DNA of 64,000 bases. Source: Prinia subflava (Eukaryota; Chordata; Aves; Passeriformes; Cisticolidae). Of the stretch, positions 24,601-36,598 are shown piece after piece. The notes beneath the pieces are model-generated. The model was not told the origin of the DNA, did not search any database, and was given only the letters and a program-made list of their open reading frames with translations. Location: assembly GCF_021018805.1 (NCBI RefSeq), contig NW_026961082.1, forward strand, positions 124,001 to 188,000, written 5' to 3'. The position numbers were made by a program, and so were the translations under genes. Within the stretch, counting starts at the first letter, position 1; the number at the start of each line of letters is the position of its first letter.

Positions 24601-26480
24601 TGGAAAACAAGCAATTTAGATCCTAAAACCTTTGCTCTTGCTCTGCAGACGAGGAATACACCAACTGGTACAAAATATACTTCACTTGTGGAAAAGGGGC
24701 AAGAAAGTGTCTGCAGCAGCTTCTCTGCTTGCTGAAAACACAGGGAACAAACAGGGTTTGTGTCTTGAGAAAACCAACACAGCAACAGCAAAGCAAAGTG
24801 TTCTACATAGCTCTTCCATGGAAAACAAGCAATTTAGATCCTAAAACCTTTGCTCTTGCTCTGCAGACGAGGAATACACCAACTGGTACAAAATATACTT
24901 CACTTGTGGAAAAGGGGCAAGAAAGTGTCTGCAGCAGCTTCTCTGCTTGCTGAAAACACAGGGAACAAACAGGGTTTGTGTCTTGAGAAAACCAACACAG
25001 CAACAGCAAAGCACAGTGTTCTACATATCTCTTCCAAGGAAATCAAGCAATTTAGGTCCTAAAACCTTTGCTCCTGCTCTCCAGACGAGGAATACACCAA
25101 CTGGTACAAAATATACGTCAGTAGTGGAGAAAGCAGGTACGTGTCTTCAAGAGCTTCTCTGCTCGCTGCAAGTACAGAGAACAAACAGGGTTTGTTTCTT
25201 GAGAAAACCAACACAGCAACAGCAAAGCATAGTGTTCTACAGAGCTCTTCCATGGAAATCAAGCAATTTAGGTCCTAACACATTTGCTCTTGCTTTGCAG
25301 ACGAGGAACACACCAACTGGTACAAAATATACTTCACTTGTGAAAAAGGGGCAAGAAAGTGTCTGCAGCAGCTTCTCTGCTTGCTGCAAACACAGACAAC
25401 CAACAGGACTTGTGTCTTGAGAAAACCAACACAGCAACAGCAAAGCATAGTGTTCTACAGAGCTCTTCCATGGAAAACAAGCAATTTAGATCCTAAAACC
25501 TTTGCTGTTGCTCTGCAGACGAGGAATACACCAACTGGTACAAAATATACTTCACTTGTGGAAAAGGGGCAAGAAAGTGTCTGCAGCAGCTTTTCTGCTC
25601 GCTGGAAACACATACAACCAACAAGACTTGTGTCTTGAGAAAACCAACACAGTAACAGCAAAGCATAGTGTTCTACAGAGCTCTTCCATGGAAATCAAGC
25701 AATTTTAGTCCTAAAACCTTTGCTCTTGCTTTGCAGACGAGGAACACACCAACTGGTACAAAATATACGTCAGTAGTGGAGAAAGCAGGTACGTGTCTTC
25801 AAGAGCTTCTCTGCTTGCTGAAAACACAGGGAACAAACAGGGCTTGTGTCTTTAGAAAACCAACACAGCAACAGCAAAGCATAGTGTTCTTAATAGCTCT
25901 TCCAATGAAATCAAGCAATTTAGGTCCTAAAACCTTTGATCCGTCTCTGCAGACGAGGAACACACCAACTGGTACAAAATATACTTCACTTGTGAAAAAG
26001 GGGCAAGAAAGTGTCTGCAGCAGCTTCTCTGCTTGCTGCAAACACAGACAACCAACAGGACTTGTGTCTTGAGAAAACCAACACAGCAACAGCAAAGCAT
26101 AGTGTTCTACAGAGCTCTTCCATGGAAAACAAGCAATTTAGATCCTAAAACCTTTGCTCTTGCTCTGCAGACGAGGAATACACAAACTGGTACAAAATAT
26201 ACTTCACTAGTGGAAAAGGAGCAAGAAAGTGTCTGCAGCAGCTTCTCTGCTTGCTGAAAACACAGAGAACAAACAGGGCTTGTGTCTTGAGAAAACAAAC
26301 ACAGCAACAGCAAAGCATAGTGTTCTACATAGCTCTTCCATGGAAAACAAGCAATTTAGATCCTAAAACCTTTGCTCTTGCTCTGCAGACGAGGAATACA
26401 CCAACTGGTACAAAATATACTTCACTTGTGGAAAAGGGGCAAGAAAGTGTCTGCAGCAGCTTCTCTGCTTGCTGAAAACA
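18601..26480 (+). repeat. Large tandem duplication, copy 2 (about 36 monomers)
   Basis: Second copy of the previous block. It has one more monomer than copy 1 between about 20.4 and 21.0 kb and a type C monomer at 21801 where copy 1 has an A monomer (13962). The right edge is sharp: after GCTGAAAACACA at about 26481 this copy reads TACAACTAAC, whereas copy 1 reads GAGAAC at 18645. From about 14.1 kb in copy 1 onward the two are nearly identical by eye, with only scattered single substitutions, for example GCTGTTGC near 25504 and GCAAAGTG near 24794. Confidence 0.85.
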
Positions 26481-28546
26481 CATACAACTAACAAGGCTTG
26501 TGTCTTGAGAAAACCAACACAGTAACAGCAAAGCACAGTGTTCTACATATCTCTTCCAAGGAAATCAAGCAATTTAGGTCCTAAAACCTTTGCTCCTGCT
26601 CTCCAGACGAGGAATACACCAACTGGTACAAAATATACGTCAGTAGTGGAGAAAGCAGGTACGTGTCTTCAAGAGCTTCTCTGCTCGCTGCAAGTACAGA
26701 GAACAAACAAAGTTTGTTTCTTGAGAAAACCAACACAGCAACAGCAAAGCATAGTGTTCTACATAGCTCTTCCATGGAAAACAAGCAATTTAGATCCTAA
26801 AACCTTTGCTCTTGCTCTGCAGACGAGGAATACACCAACTGGTACAAAATATACTTCACTTGTGGAAAAGGGGCAAGAAAGTGTCTGCAGCAGCTTCTCT
26901 GCTTGCTGAAAACACAGGGAACAAACAGGGTTTGTGTCTTGAGAAAACCAACACAGCAACAGCAAAGCACAGTGTTCTACATATCTCTTCCAAGGAAATC
27001 AAGCAATTTAGATCCTAAAACCTTTGCTCTTGCTCTGCAGACAAGGAATACATCAACTGGTACAAAATATACTTCACTTGTGGAAAAGGGGCAAGAAAGT
27101 GTCTGCAGCAGCTTCTCTGCTTGCTGAAAACACAGGGAACAAACAGGGTTTGTGTCTTTAGAAAACCAACACAGCAACAGCAAAGCATAGTGTTCTACAT
27201 AGCTCTTCCATGGAAAACAAGCAATTTAGATCCTAAAACCTTTGCTCTTGCTCTGCAGACGAGGAATACACACACTGGTACAAAATATACTTCACTTGTG
27301 GAAAAGGGGCAAGAAAGTGTCTGCAGCAGCTTCTCTGCTTGCTGAAAACACAGGGAACAAACAGGGTTTGTGTCTTGAGAAAACCAACACAGCAACAGCA
27401 AAGCACAGTGTTCTACATATCTCTTCCAAGGAAAACAAGCAATTTAGGTCCTAAAACCTTTGCTCCTGCTCTGCAGACGAGGAATACACCAACTGGTACA
27501 AAATATACTTCACTAGTGGAAAAGGGGCAAGAAAGTGTCTGCAGCAGCTTTTCTGCTCGCTGGAAACACATACAACTAACAAGGCTTTTGTCTTGAGAAA
27601 ACCAACACAGTAACAGCAAAGCACAGTGTTCTACATATCTCTTCCAAGGAAATCAAGCAATTTAGGTCCTAAAACCTCTGCTCCTGCTCTCCAGACGAGG
27701 AATACACCAACTGGTACAAAATATACGTCAGTAGTGGAGAAAGCAGGTACGTGTCTTCAAGAGCTTCTCTGCTCGCTGCAAGTACAGAGAACAAACAGGG
27801 TTTGTTTCTTGAGAAAACCAACACAGCAACAGCAAAGCATAGTGTTCTACAGAGCTCTTCCATGGAAATCAAGCAATTTAGGTCCTAACACATTTGCTCT
27901 TGCTTTGCAGACGAGGAACACACCAACTAATACAAAATATACTTCACTTGTGGAAAAGGGGCAAGAAAGTGTCTGCAGCAGCTTCTCTGCTTGCTGCAAA
28001 CACAGACAACCAACAGGACTTGTGTCTTGAGAAAACCAACACAGCAACAGCAAAGCATAGTGTTCTACAGAGCTCTTCCATGGAAAACAAGCAATTTAGA
28101 TCCTAAAACCTTTGCTGTTGCTCTGCAGAAGAGGAATACACCAACTGGTACAAAATATACTTCACTTGTGGAAAAGGGGCAAGAAAGTGTCTGCAGCAGC
28201 TTTTCTGCTCGCTGGAAACACATACAACCAACAAGACTTGTGTCTTGAGAAAACCAACACAGTAACAGCAAAGCATAGTGTTCTACAGAGCTCTTCCATG
28301 GAAATCAAGCAATTTTAGTCCTAAAACCTTTGCTCTTGCTTTGCAGACGAGGAACACACCAACTGGTACAAAATATACGTCAGTAGTGGAGAAAGCAGGT
28401 ACGTGTCTTCAAGAGCTTCTCTGCTTGCTGAAAACACAGGGAACAAACAGGGCTTGTGTCTTTAGAAAACCAACACAGCAACAGCAAAGCATAGTGTTCT
28501 TAATAGCTCTTCCAATGAAATCAAGCAATTTAGGTCCTAAAACCTT
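25937..28546 (+). repeat. D-anchored HOR, 12 monomers (2610 bp)
   Basis: Runs from one type D to the next. It contains B at 26591 and 27679 and C at 28331. The B at 26591 carries AACAAAGTTTG instead of AACAGGGTTTG, giving the inverted repeat AAACAAA-G-TTTGTTT at 26705-26719. It is the first of five related units. Private variants are CATCAACTGG near 27052, CACACTGG near 27271 and CAACTAATAC near 27925. Confidence 0.88.
26705..26719 (+). other. Unit-specific 7+1+7 bp inverted repeat in type B
   Basis: Two substitutions turn the usual ACAGGGTTTG into ACAAAGTTTG and create AAACAAA-G-TTTGTTT. It is seen only in the first B monomer of the five D-anchored units (B at 26591, 29201, 31593, 34423, 37253). 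It marks their common descent. No function is claimed. Confidence 0.8.
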
Positions 28547-30938
28547 TGATCCGTCTCTGCAGACGAGGAACACACCAACTGGTACAAAATATACTTCACT
28601 TGTGAAAAAGGGGCAAGAAAGTGTCTGCAGCAGCTTCTCTGCTTGCTGCAAACACAGACAACCAACAGGACTTGTGTCTTGAGAAAACCAACACAGCAAC
28701 AGCAAAGCATAGTGTTCTACAGAGCTCTTCCATGGAAAACAAGCAATTTAGATCCTAAAACCTTTGCTCTTGCTCTGCAGACGAGGAATACACAAACTGG
28801 TACAAAATATACTTCACTAGTGGAAAAGGAGCAAGAAAGTGTCTGCAGCAGCTTCTCTGCTTGCTGAAAACACAGAGAACAAACAGGGCTTGTGTCTTGA
28901 GAAAACAAACACAGCAACAGCAAAGCATAGTGTTCTACATAGCTCTTCCATGGAAAACAAGCAATTTAGATCCTAAAACCTTTGCTCTTGCTCTGCAGAC
29001 GAGGAATACACCAACTGGTACAAAATATACTTCACTTGTGGAAAAGGGGCAAGAAAGTGTCTGCAGCAGCTTCTCTGCTTGCTGAAAACACATACAACTA
29101 ACAAGGCTTGTGTCTTGAGAAAACCAACACAGTAACAGCAAAGCACAGTGTTCTACATATCTCTTCCAAGGAAATCAAGCAATTTAGGTCCTAAAACCTT
29201 TGCTCCTGCTCTCCAGACGAGGAATACACCAACTGGTACAAAATATACGTCAGTAGTGGAGAAAGCAGGTACGTGTCTTCAAGAGCTTCTCTGCTCGCTG
29301 CAAGTACAGAGAACAAACAAAGTTTGTTTCTTGAGAAAACCGACACAGCAACAGCAAAGCATAGTGTTCTACATAGCTCTTCCATGGAAAACAAGCAATT
29401 TAGATCCTAAAACCTTTGCTCTTGCTCTGCAGACGAGGAATACACCAACTGGTACAAAATATACTTCACTTGTGGAAAAGGGGCAAGAAAGTGTCTGCAG
29501 CAGCTTCTCTGCTTGCTGAAAACACAGGGAACAAACAGGGTTTGTGTCTTGAGAAAACCAACACAGCAACAGCAAAGCACAGTGTTCTACATATCTCTTC
29601 CAAGGAAATCAAGCAATTTAGATCCTAAAACCTGTGCTCTTGCTCTGCAGACAAGGAATACACCAACTGGTACAAAATATACTTCACTTGTGGAAAAGGG
29701 GCAAGAAAGTGTCTGCAGCAGCTTCTCTGCTTGCTGAAAACACAGGGAACAAACAGGGTTTGTGTCTTTAGAAAACCAACACAGCAACAGCAAAGCATAG
29801 TGTTCTACATAGCTCTTCCATGGAAAACAAGCAATTTAGATCCTAAAACCTTTGCTCTTGCTCTGCAGACGAGGAATACACCAACTGGTACAAAATATAC
29901 TTCACTTGTGGAAAAGGGGCAAGAAAGTGTCTGCAGCAGCTTCTCTGCTTGCTGAAAACACAGGGAACAAACAGGGTTTGTGTCTTGAGAAAACCAACAC
30001 AGCAACAGCAAAGCACAGTGTTCTACATATCTCTTCCAAGGAAATCAAGCAATTTAGGTCCTAAAACCTTTGCTCCTGCTCTCCAGACGAGGAATACACC
30101 AACTGGTACAAAATATACGTCAGTAGTGGAGAAAGCAGGTACGTGTCTTCAAGAGCTTCTCTGCTCGCTGCAAGTACAGAGAACAAACAGGGTTTGTTTC
30201 TTGAGAAAACCAACACAGCAACAGCAAAGCATAGTGTTCTACAGAGCTCTTCCATGGAAATCAAGCAATTTAGGTCCTAACACATTTGCTCTTGCTTTGC
30301 AGACGAGGAACACACCAACTGGTACAAAATATACTTCACTTGTGAAAAAGGGGCAAGAAAGTGTCTGCAGCAGCTTCTCTGCTTGCTGCAAACACAGACA
30401 ACCAACAGGACTTGTGTCTTGAGAAAACCAACACAGCAACAGCAAAGCATAGTGTTCTACAGAGCTCTTCCATGGAAAACAAGCAATTTAGATCCTAAAA
30501 CCTTTGCTGTTGCTCTGCAGAAGAGGAATACACCAACTGGTACAAAATATACTTCACTTGTGGAAAAGGGGCAAGAAAGTGTCTGCAGCAGCTTTTCTGC
30601 TCGCTGGAAACACATACAACCAACAAGACTTGTGTCTTGAGAAAACCAACACAGTAACAGCAAAGCATAGTGTTCTACAGAGCTCTTCCATGGAAATCAA
30701 GCAATTTTAGTCCTAAAACCTTTGCTCTTGCTTTGCAGACGAGGAACACACCAACTGGTACAAAATATACGTCAGTAGTGGAGAAAGCAGGTACGTGTCT
30801 TCAAGAGCTTCTCTGCTTGCTGAAAACACAGGGAACAAACAGGGCTTGTGTCTTTAGAAAACCAACACAGCAACAGCAAAGCATAGTGTTCTTAATAGCT
30901 CTTCCAATGAAATCAAGCAATTTAGGTCCTAAAACCTT
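28547..30938 (+). repeat. D-anchored HOR, 11 monomers (2392 bp)
   Basis: Same plan as the previous unit but one monomer shorter. B lies at 29201 and 30071 and C at 30723. The AACAAAGTTTG marker is kept in the first B. A private CCTGTGCTC occurs near 29631. The lost monomer lies between the two B monomers: their spacing is 870 bp here against 1088 bp in the neighbouring units. Confidence 0.88.
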
Positions 30939-33768
30939 TGATCCGTCTCTGCAGACGAGGAACACACCAACTGGTACAAAATATACTTCACTTGTGAAAA
31001 AGGGGCAAGAAAGTGTCTGCAGCAGCTTCTCTGCTTGCTGCAAACACAGACAACCAACAGGACTTGTGTCTTGAGAAAACCAACACAGCAACAGCAAAGC
31101 ATAGTGTTCTACAGAGCTCTTCCATGGAAAACAAGCAATTTAGATCCTAAAACCTTTGCTCTTGCTCTGCAGACGAGGAATACACAAACTGGTACAAAAT
31201 ATACTTCACTAGTGGAAAAGGAGCAAGAAAGTGTCTGCAGCAGCTTCTCTGCTTGCTGAAAACACAGAGAACAAACAGGGCTTGTGTCTTGAGAAAACAA
31301 ACACAGCAACCGAAAACCATAGTGTTCTACATAGCTCTTCCATGGAAAACAAGCAATTTAGATCCTAAAACCTTTGCTCTTGCTCTGCAGACGAGGAATA
31401 CACCAACTGGTACAAAATATACTTCACTTGTGGAAAAGGGGCAAGAAAGTGTCTGCAGCAGCTTCTCTGCTTGCTGAAAACACATACAACTAACAAGGCT
31501 TGTGTCTTGAGAAAACCAACACAGTAACAGCAAAGCACAGTGTTCTACATATCTCTTCCAAGGAAATCAAGCAATTTAGGTCCTAAAACCTTTGCTCCTG
31601 CTCTCCAGACGAGGAATACACCAACTGGTACAAAATATACGTCAGTAGTGGAGAAAGCAGGTACGTGTCTTCAAGAGCTTCTCTGCTCGCTGCAAGTACA
31701 GAGAACAAACAAAGTTTGTTTCTTGAGAAAACCGACACAGCAACAGCAAAGCATAGTGTTCTACATAGCTCTTCCATGGAAAACAAGCAATTTAGATCCT
31801 AAAACCTTTGCTCTTGCTCTGCAGACGAGGAATACACCAACTGGTACAAAATATACTTCACTTGTGGAAAAGGGGCAAGAAAGTGTCTGCAGCAGCTTCT
31901 CTGCTTGCTGAAAACACAGGGAACAAACAGGGTTTGTGTCTTGAGAAAACCAACACAGCAACAGCAAAGCACAGTGTTCTACATATCTCTTCCAAGGAAA
32001 TCAAGCAATTTAGATCCTAAAACCTTTGCTCTTGCTCTGCAGACAAGGAATACACCAACTGGTACAAAATATACTTCACTTGTGGAAAAGGGGCAAGAAA
32101 GTGTCTGCAGCAGCTTCTCTGCTTGCTGAAAACACAGGGAACAAACAGGGTTTGTGTCTTTAGAAAACCAACACAGCAACAGCAAAGCATAGTGTTCTAC
32201 ATAGCTCTTCCATGGAAAACAAGCAATTTAGATCCTAAAACCTTTGCTCTTGCTCTGCAGACGAGGAATACACCAACTGGTACAAAATATACTTCACTTG
32301 TGGAAAAGGGGCAAGAAAGTGTCTGCAGCAGCTTCTCTGCTTGCTGAAAACACAGGGAACAAACAGGGTTTGTGTCTTGAGAAAACCAACACAGCAACAG
32401 CAAAGCACAGTGTTCTACATATCTCTTCCAAGGAAAACAAGCAATTTAGGTCCTAAAACCTTTGCTCCTGCTCTGCAGACGAGGAATACACCAACTGGTA
32501 CAAAATATACTTCACTAGTGGAAAAGGGGCAAGAAAGTGTCTGCAGCAGCTTTTCTGCTCGCTGGAAACACATACAACTAACAAGGCTTTTGTCTTGAGA
32601 AAACCAACACAGTAACAGCAAAGCACAGTGTTCTACATATCTCTTCCAAGGAAATCAAGCAATTTAGGTCCTAAAACCTCTGCTCCTGCTCTCCAGACGA
32701 GGAATACACCAACTGGTACAAAATATACGTCAGTAGTGGAGAAAGCAGGTACGTGTCTTCAAGAGCTTCTCTGCTCGCTGCAAGTACAGAGAACAAACAG
32801 GGTTTGTTTCTTGAGAAAACCAACACAGCAACAGCAAAGCATAGTGTTCTACAGAGCTCTTCCATGGAAATCAAGCAATTTAGGTCCTAACACATTTGCT
32901 CTTGCTTTGCAGACGAGGAACACACCAACTGGTACAAAATATACTTCACTTGTGGAAAAGGGGCAAGAAAGTGTCTGCAGCAGCTTCTCTGCTTGCTGCA
33001 AACACAGACAACCAACAGGACTTGTGTCTTGAGAAAACCAACACAGCAACAGCAAAGCATAGTGTTCTACATAGCTCTTCCATGGAAAACAAGCAATTTA
33101 GATCCTAAAACCTTTGCTCTTGCTCTGCAGACGAGGAATACACAAACTGGTACAAAATATACTTCACTAGTGGAAAAGGAGCAAGAAAGTGTCTGCAGCA
33201 GCTTCTCTGCTTGCTGAAAACACAGAGAACAAACAGGGCTTGTGTCTTGAGAAAACAAACACAGCAACCGAAAATCATAGTGTTATACATAGCTCTTCCA
33301 TGGAAAACAAGCAATTTAGATCCTAAAACCTTTGCTCTTGCTCTGCAGACGAGGAATACACCAACTGGTACAAAATATACTTCACTTGTGGAAAAGGGGC
33401 AAGAAAGTGTCTGCAGCAGCTTTTCTGCTCGCTGGAAACACATACAACTAACAAGGCTTGTGTCTTGAGAAAACCAACACAGCAACAGCAAAGCACAGTG
33501 TTCTACATATCTCTTCCAAGGAAATCAAGCAATTTAGGTCCTAAAACCTTTGCTCCTGCTCTCCAGACGAGGAATACACCAACTGGTACAAAATATACTT
33601 CACTTGTGAAAAAGGGGCAAGAAAGTGTCTGCAGCAGCTTCTCTGCTTGCTGCAAACACAGACAACCAACAGGACTTGTGTCTTGAGAAAACCAACACAG
33701 CAACAGCAAAGCATAGTGTTCTTAATAGCTCTTCCAATGAAATCAAGCAATTTAGGTCCTAAAACCTT
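30939..33768 (+). repeat. D-anchored HOR, 13 monomers (2830 bp), copy 1
   Basis: Eleven 218-bp and two 216-bp monomers. B lies at 31593 (with AACAAAGTTTG) and 32681, and the unit ends in the B-left/A-body chimera at 33551. It carries GCAACCGAAAACC near 31306 and CGAAAATCATAGTGTTATAC near 33270. The next unit repeats it at exactly 2830 bp. Confidence 0.9.
33551..33768 (+). repeat. Reciprocal chimera: B left edge, A body (218 bp)
   Basis: This monomer starts like B (TGCTCCTGCTCTCCAGACG) but continues with the A sequence TACTTCACTTGTG and the 218-bp middle. It is the reverse combination of the 46174 chimera. Other copies start at 15270, 20714, 23107, 36381 and 44433. The switch falls in the invariant stretch between ACGAGG and AAATATAC. 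A further set has CTCCTGCTCTGCAG with an A body. Both forms show that short tracts move between monomers inside the array. Confidence 0.85.
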
Positions 33769-36598
33769 TGATCCGTCTCTGCAGACGAGGAACACACCAA
33801 CTGGTACAAAATATACTTCACTTGTGAAAAAGGGGCAAGAAAGTGTCTGCAGCAGCTTCTCTGCTTGCTGCAAACACAGACAACCAACAGGACTTGTGTC
33901 TTGAGAAAACCAACACAGCAACAGCAAAGCATAGTGTTCTACAGAGCTCTTCCATGGAAAACAAGCAATTTAGATCCTAAAACCTTTGCTCTTGCTCTGC
34001 AGACGAGGAATACACAAACTGGTACAAAATATACTTCACTAGTGGAAAAGGAGCAAGAAAGTGTCTGCAGCAGCTTCTCTGCTTGCTGAAAACACAGAGA
34101 ACAAACAGGGCTTGTGTCTTGAGAAAACAAACACAGCAACAGCAAAGCATAGTGTTCTACATAGCTCTTCCATGGAAAACAAGCAATTTAGATCCTAAAA
34201 CCTTTGCTCTTGCTCTGCAGACGAGGAATACACCAACTGGTACAAAATATACTTCACTTGTGGAAAAGGGGCAAGAAAGTGTCTGCAGCAGCTTCTCTGC
34301 TTGCTGAAAACACATACAACTAACAAGGCTTGTGTCTTGAGAAAACCAACACAGTAACAGCAAAGCACAGTGTTCTACATATCTCTTCCAAGGAAATCAA
34401 GCAATTTAGGTCCTAAAACCTTTGCTCCTGCTCTCCAGACGAGGAATACACCAACTGGTACAAAATATACGTCAGTAGTGGAGAAAGCAGGTACGTGTCT
34501 TCAAGAGCTTCTCTGCTCGCTGCAAGTACAGAGAACAAACAAAGTTTGTTTCTTGAGAAAACCAACACAGCAACAGCAAAGCATAGTGTTCTACATAGCT
34601 CTTCCATGGAAAACAAGCAATTTAGATCCTAAAACCTTTGCTCTTGCTCTGCAGACGAGGAATACACCAACTGGTACAAAATATACTTCACTTGTGGAAA
34701 AGGGGCAAGAAAGTGTCTGCAGCAGCTTCTCTGCTTGCTGAAAACACAGGGAACAAACAGGGTTTGTGTCTTGAGAAAACCAACACAGCAACAGCAAAGC
34801 ACAGTGTTCTACATATCTCTTCCAAGGAAATCAAGCAATTTAGATCCTAAAACCTTTGCTCTTGCTCTGCAGACAAGGAATACACCAACTGGTACAAAAT
34901 ATACTTCACTTGTGGAAAAGGGGCAAGAAAGTGTCTGCAGCAGCTTCTCTGCTTGCTGAAAACACAGGGAACAAACAGGGTTTGTGTCTTTAGAAAACCA
35001 ACACAGCAACAGCAAAGCATAGTGTTCTTAATAGCTCTTCCATGGAAAACAAGCAATTTAGATCCTAAAACCTTTGCTCTTGCTCTGCAGACGAGGAATA
35101 CACCAACTGGTACAAAATATACTTCACTAGTGGAAAAGGGGCAAGAAAGTGTCTGCAGCAGCTTCTCTGCTTGCTGAAAACACAGGGAACAAACAGGGTT
35201 TGTGTCTTGAGAAAACCAACACAGCAACAGCAAAGCACAGTGTTCTACATATCTCTTCCAAGGAAAACAAGCAATTTAGGTCCTAAAACCTTTGCTCCTG
35301 CTCTGCAGACGAGGAATACACCAACTGGTACAAAATATACTTCACTAGTGGAAAAGGGGCAAGAAAGTGTCTGCAGCAGCTTTTCTGCTCGCTGGAAACA
35401 CATACAACTAACAAGGCTTTTGTCTTGAGAAAACCAACACAGTAACAGCAAAGCACAGTGTTCTACATATCTCTTCCAAGGAAATCAAGCAATTTAGGTC
35501 CTAAAACCTCTGCTCCTGCTCTCCAGACGAGGAATACACCAACTGGTACAAAATATACGTCAGTAGTGGAGAAAGCAGGTACGTGTCTTCAAGAGCTTCT
35601 CTGCTCGCTGCAAGTACAGAGAACAAACAGGGTTTGTTTCTTGAGAAAACCAACACAGCAACAGCAAAGCATAGTGTTCTACAGAGCTCTTCCATGGAAA
35701 TCAAGCAATTTAGGTCCTAACACATTTGCTCTTGCTTTGCAGACGAGGAACACACCAACTGGTACAAAATATACTTCACTTGTGGAAAAGGGGCAAGAAA
35801 GTGTCTGCAGCAGCTTCTCTGCTTGCTGCAAACACAGACAACCAACAGGACTTGTGTCTTGAGAAAACCAACACAGCAACAGCAAAGCATAGTGTTCTAC
35901 ATAGCTCTTCCATGGAAAACAAGCAATTTAGATCCTAAAACCTTTGCTCTTGCTCTGCAGACGAGGAATACACAAACTGGTACAAAATATACTTCACTAG
36001 TGGAAAAGGAGCAAGAAAGTGTCTGCAGCAGCTTCTCTGCTTGCTGAAAACACAGAGAACAAACAGGGCTTGTGTCTTGAGAAAACAAACACAGCAACCA
36101 AAAATCATAGTGTTATACATAGCTCTTCCATGGAAAACAAGCAATTTAGATCCTAAAACCTTTGCTCTTGCTCTGCAGACGAGGAATACACCAACTGGTA
36201 CAAAATATACTTCACTTGTGGAAAAGGGGCAAGAAAGTGTCTGCAGCAGCTTTTCTGCTCGCTGGAAACACATACAACTAACAAGGCTTGTGTCTTGAGA
36301 AAACCAACACAGCAACAGCAAAGCACAGTGTTCTACATATCTCTTCCAAGGAAATCAAGCAATTTAGGTCCTAAAACCTTTGCTCCTGCTCTCCAGACGA
36401 GGAATACACCAACTGGTACAAAATATACTTCACTTGTGAAAAAGGGGCAAGAAAGTGTCTGCAGCAGCTTCTCTGCTTGCTGCAAACACAGACAACCAAC
36501 AGGACTTGTGTCTTGAGAAAACCAACACAGCAACAGCAAAGCATAGTGTTCTTAATAGCTCTTCCAATGAAATCAAGCAATTTAGGTCCTAAAACCTT
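33769..36598 (+). repeat. D-anchored HOR, 13 monomers (2830 bp), copy 2
   Basis: Near-identical to the units on either side. B lies at 34423 and 35511 and the chimera at 36381. It differs from copy 1 by TCTTAATAGC near 35027 where copy 1 has CTACATAGC, and by GCAACAGC near 34137 for GCAACCGAA. It differs from both neighbours by GCAACCAAAAATC near 36097, a loss of the CpG in GCAACCGAAAATC. Confidence 0.9.
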
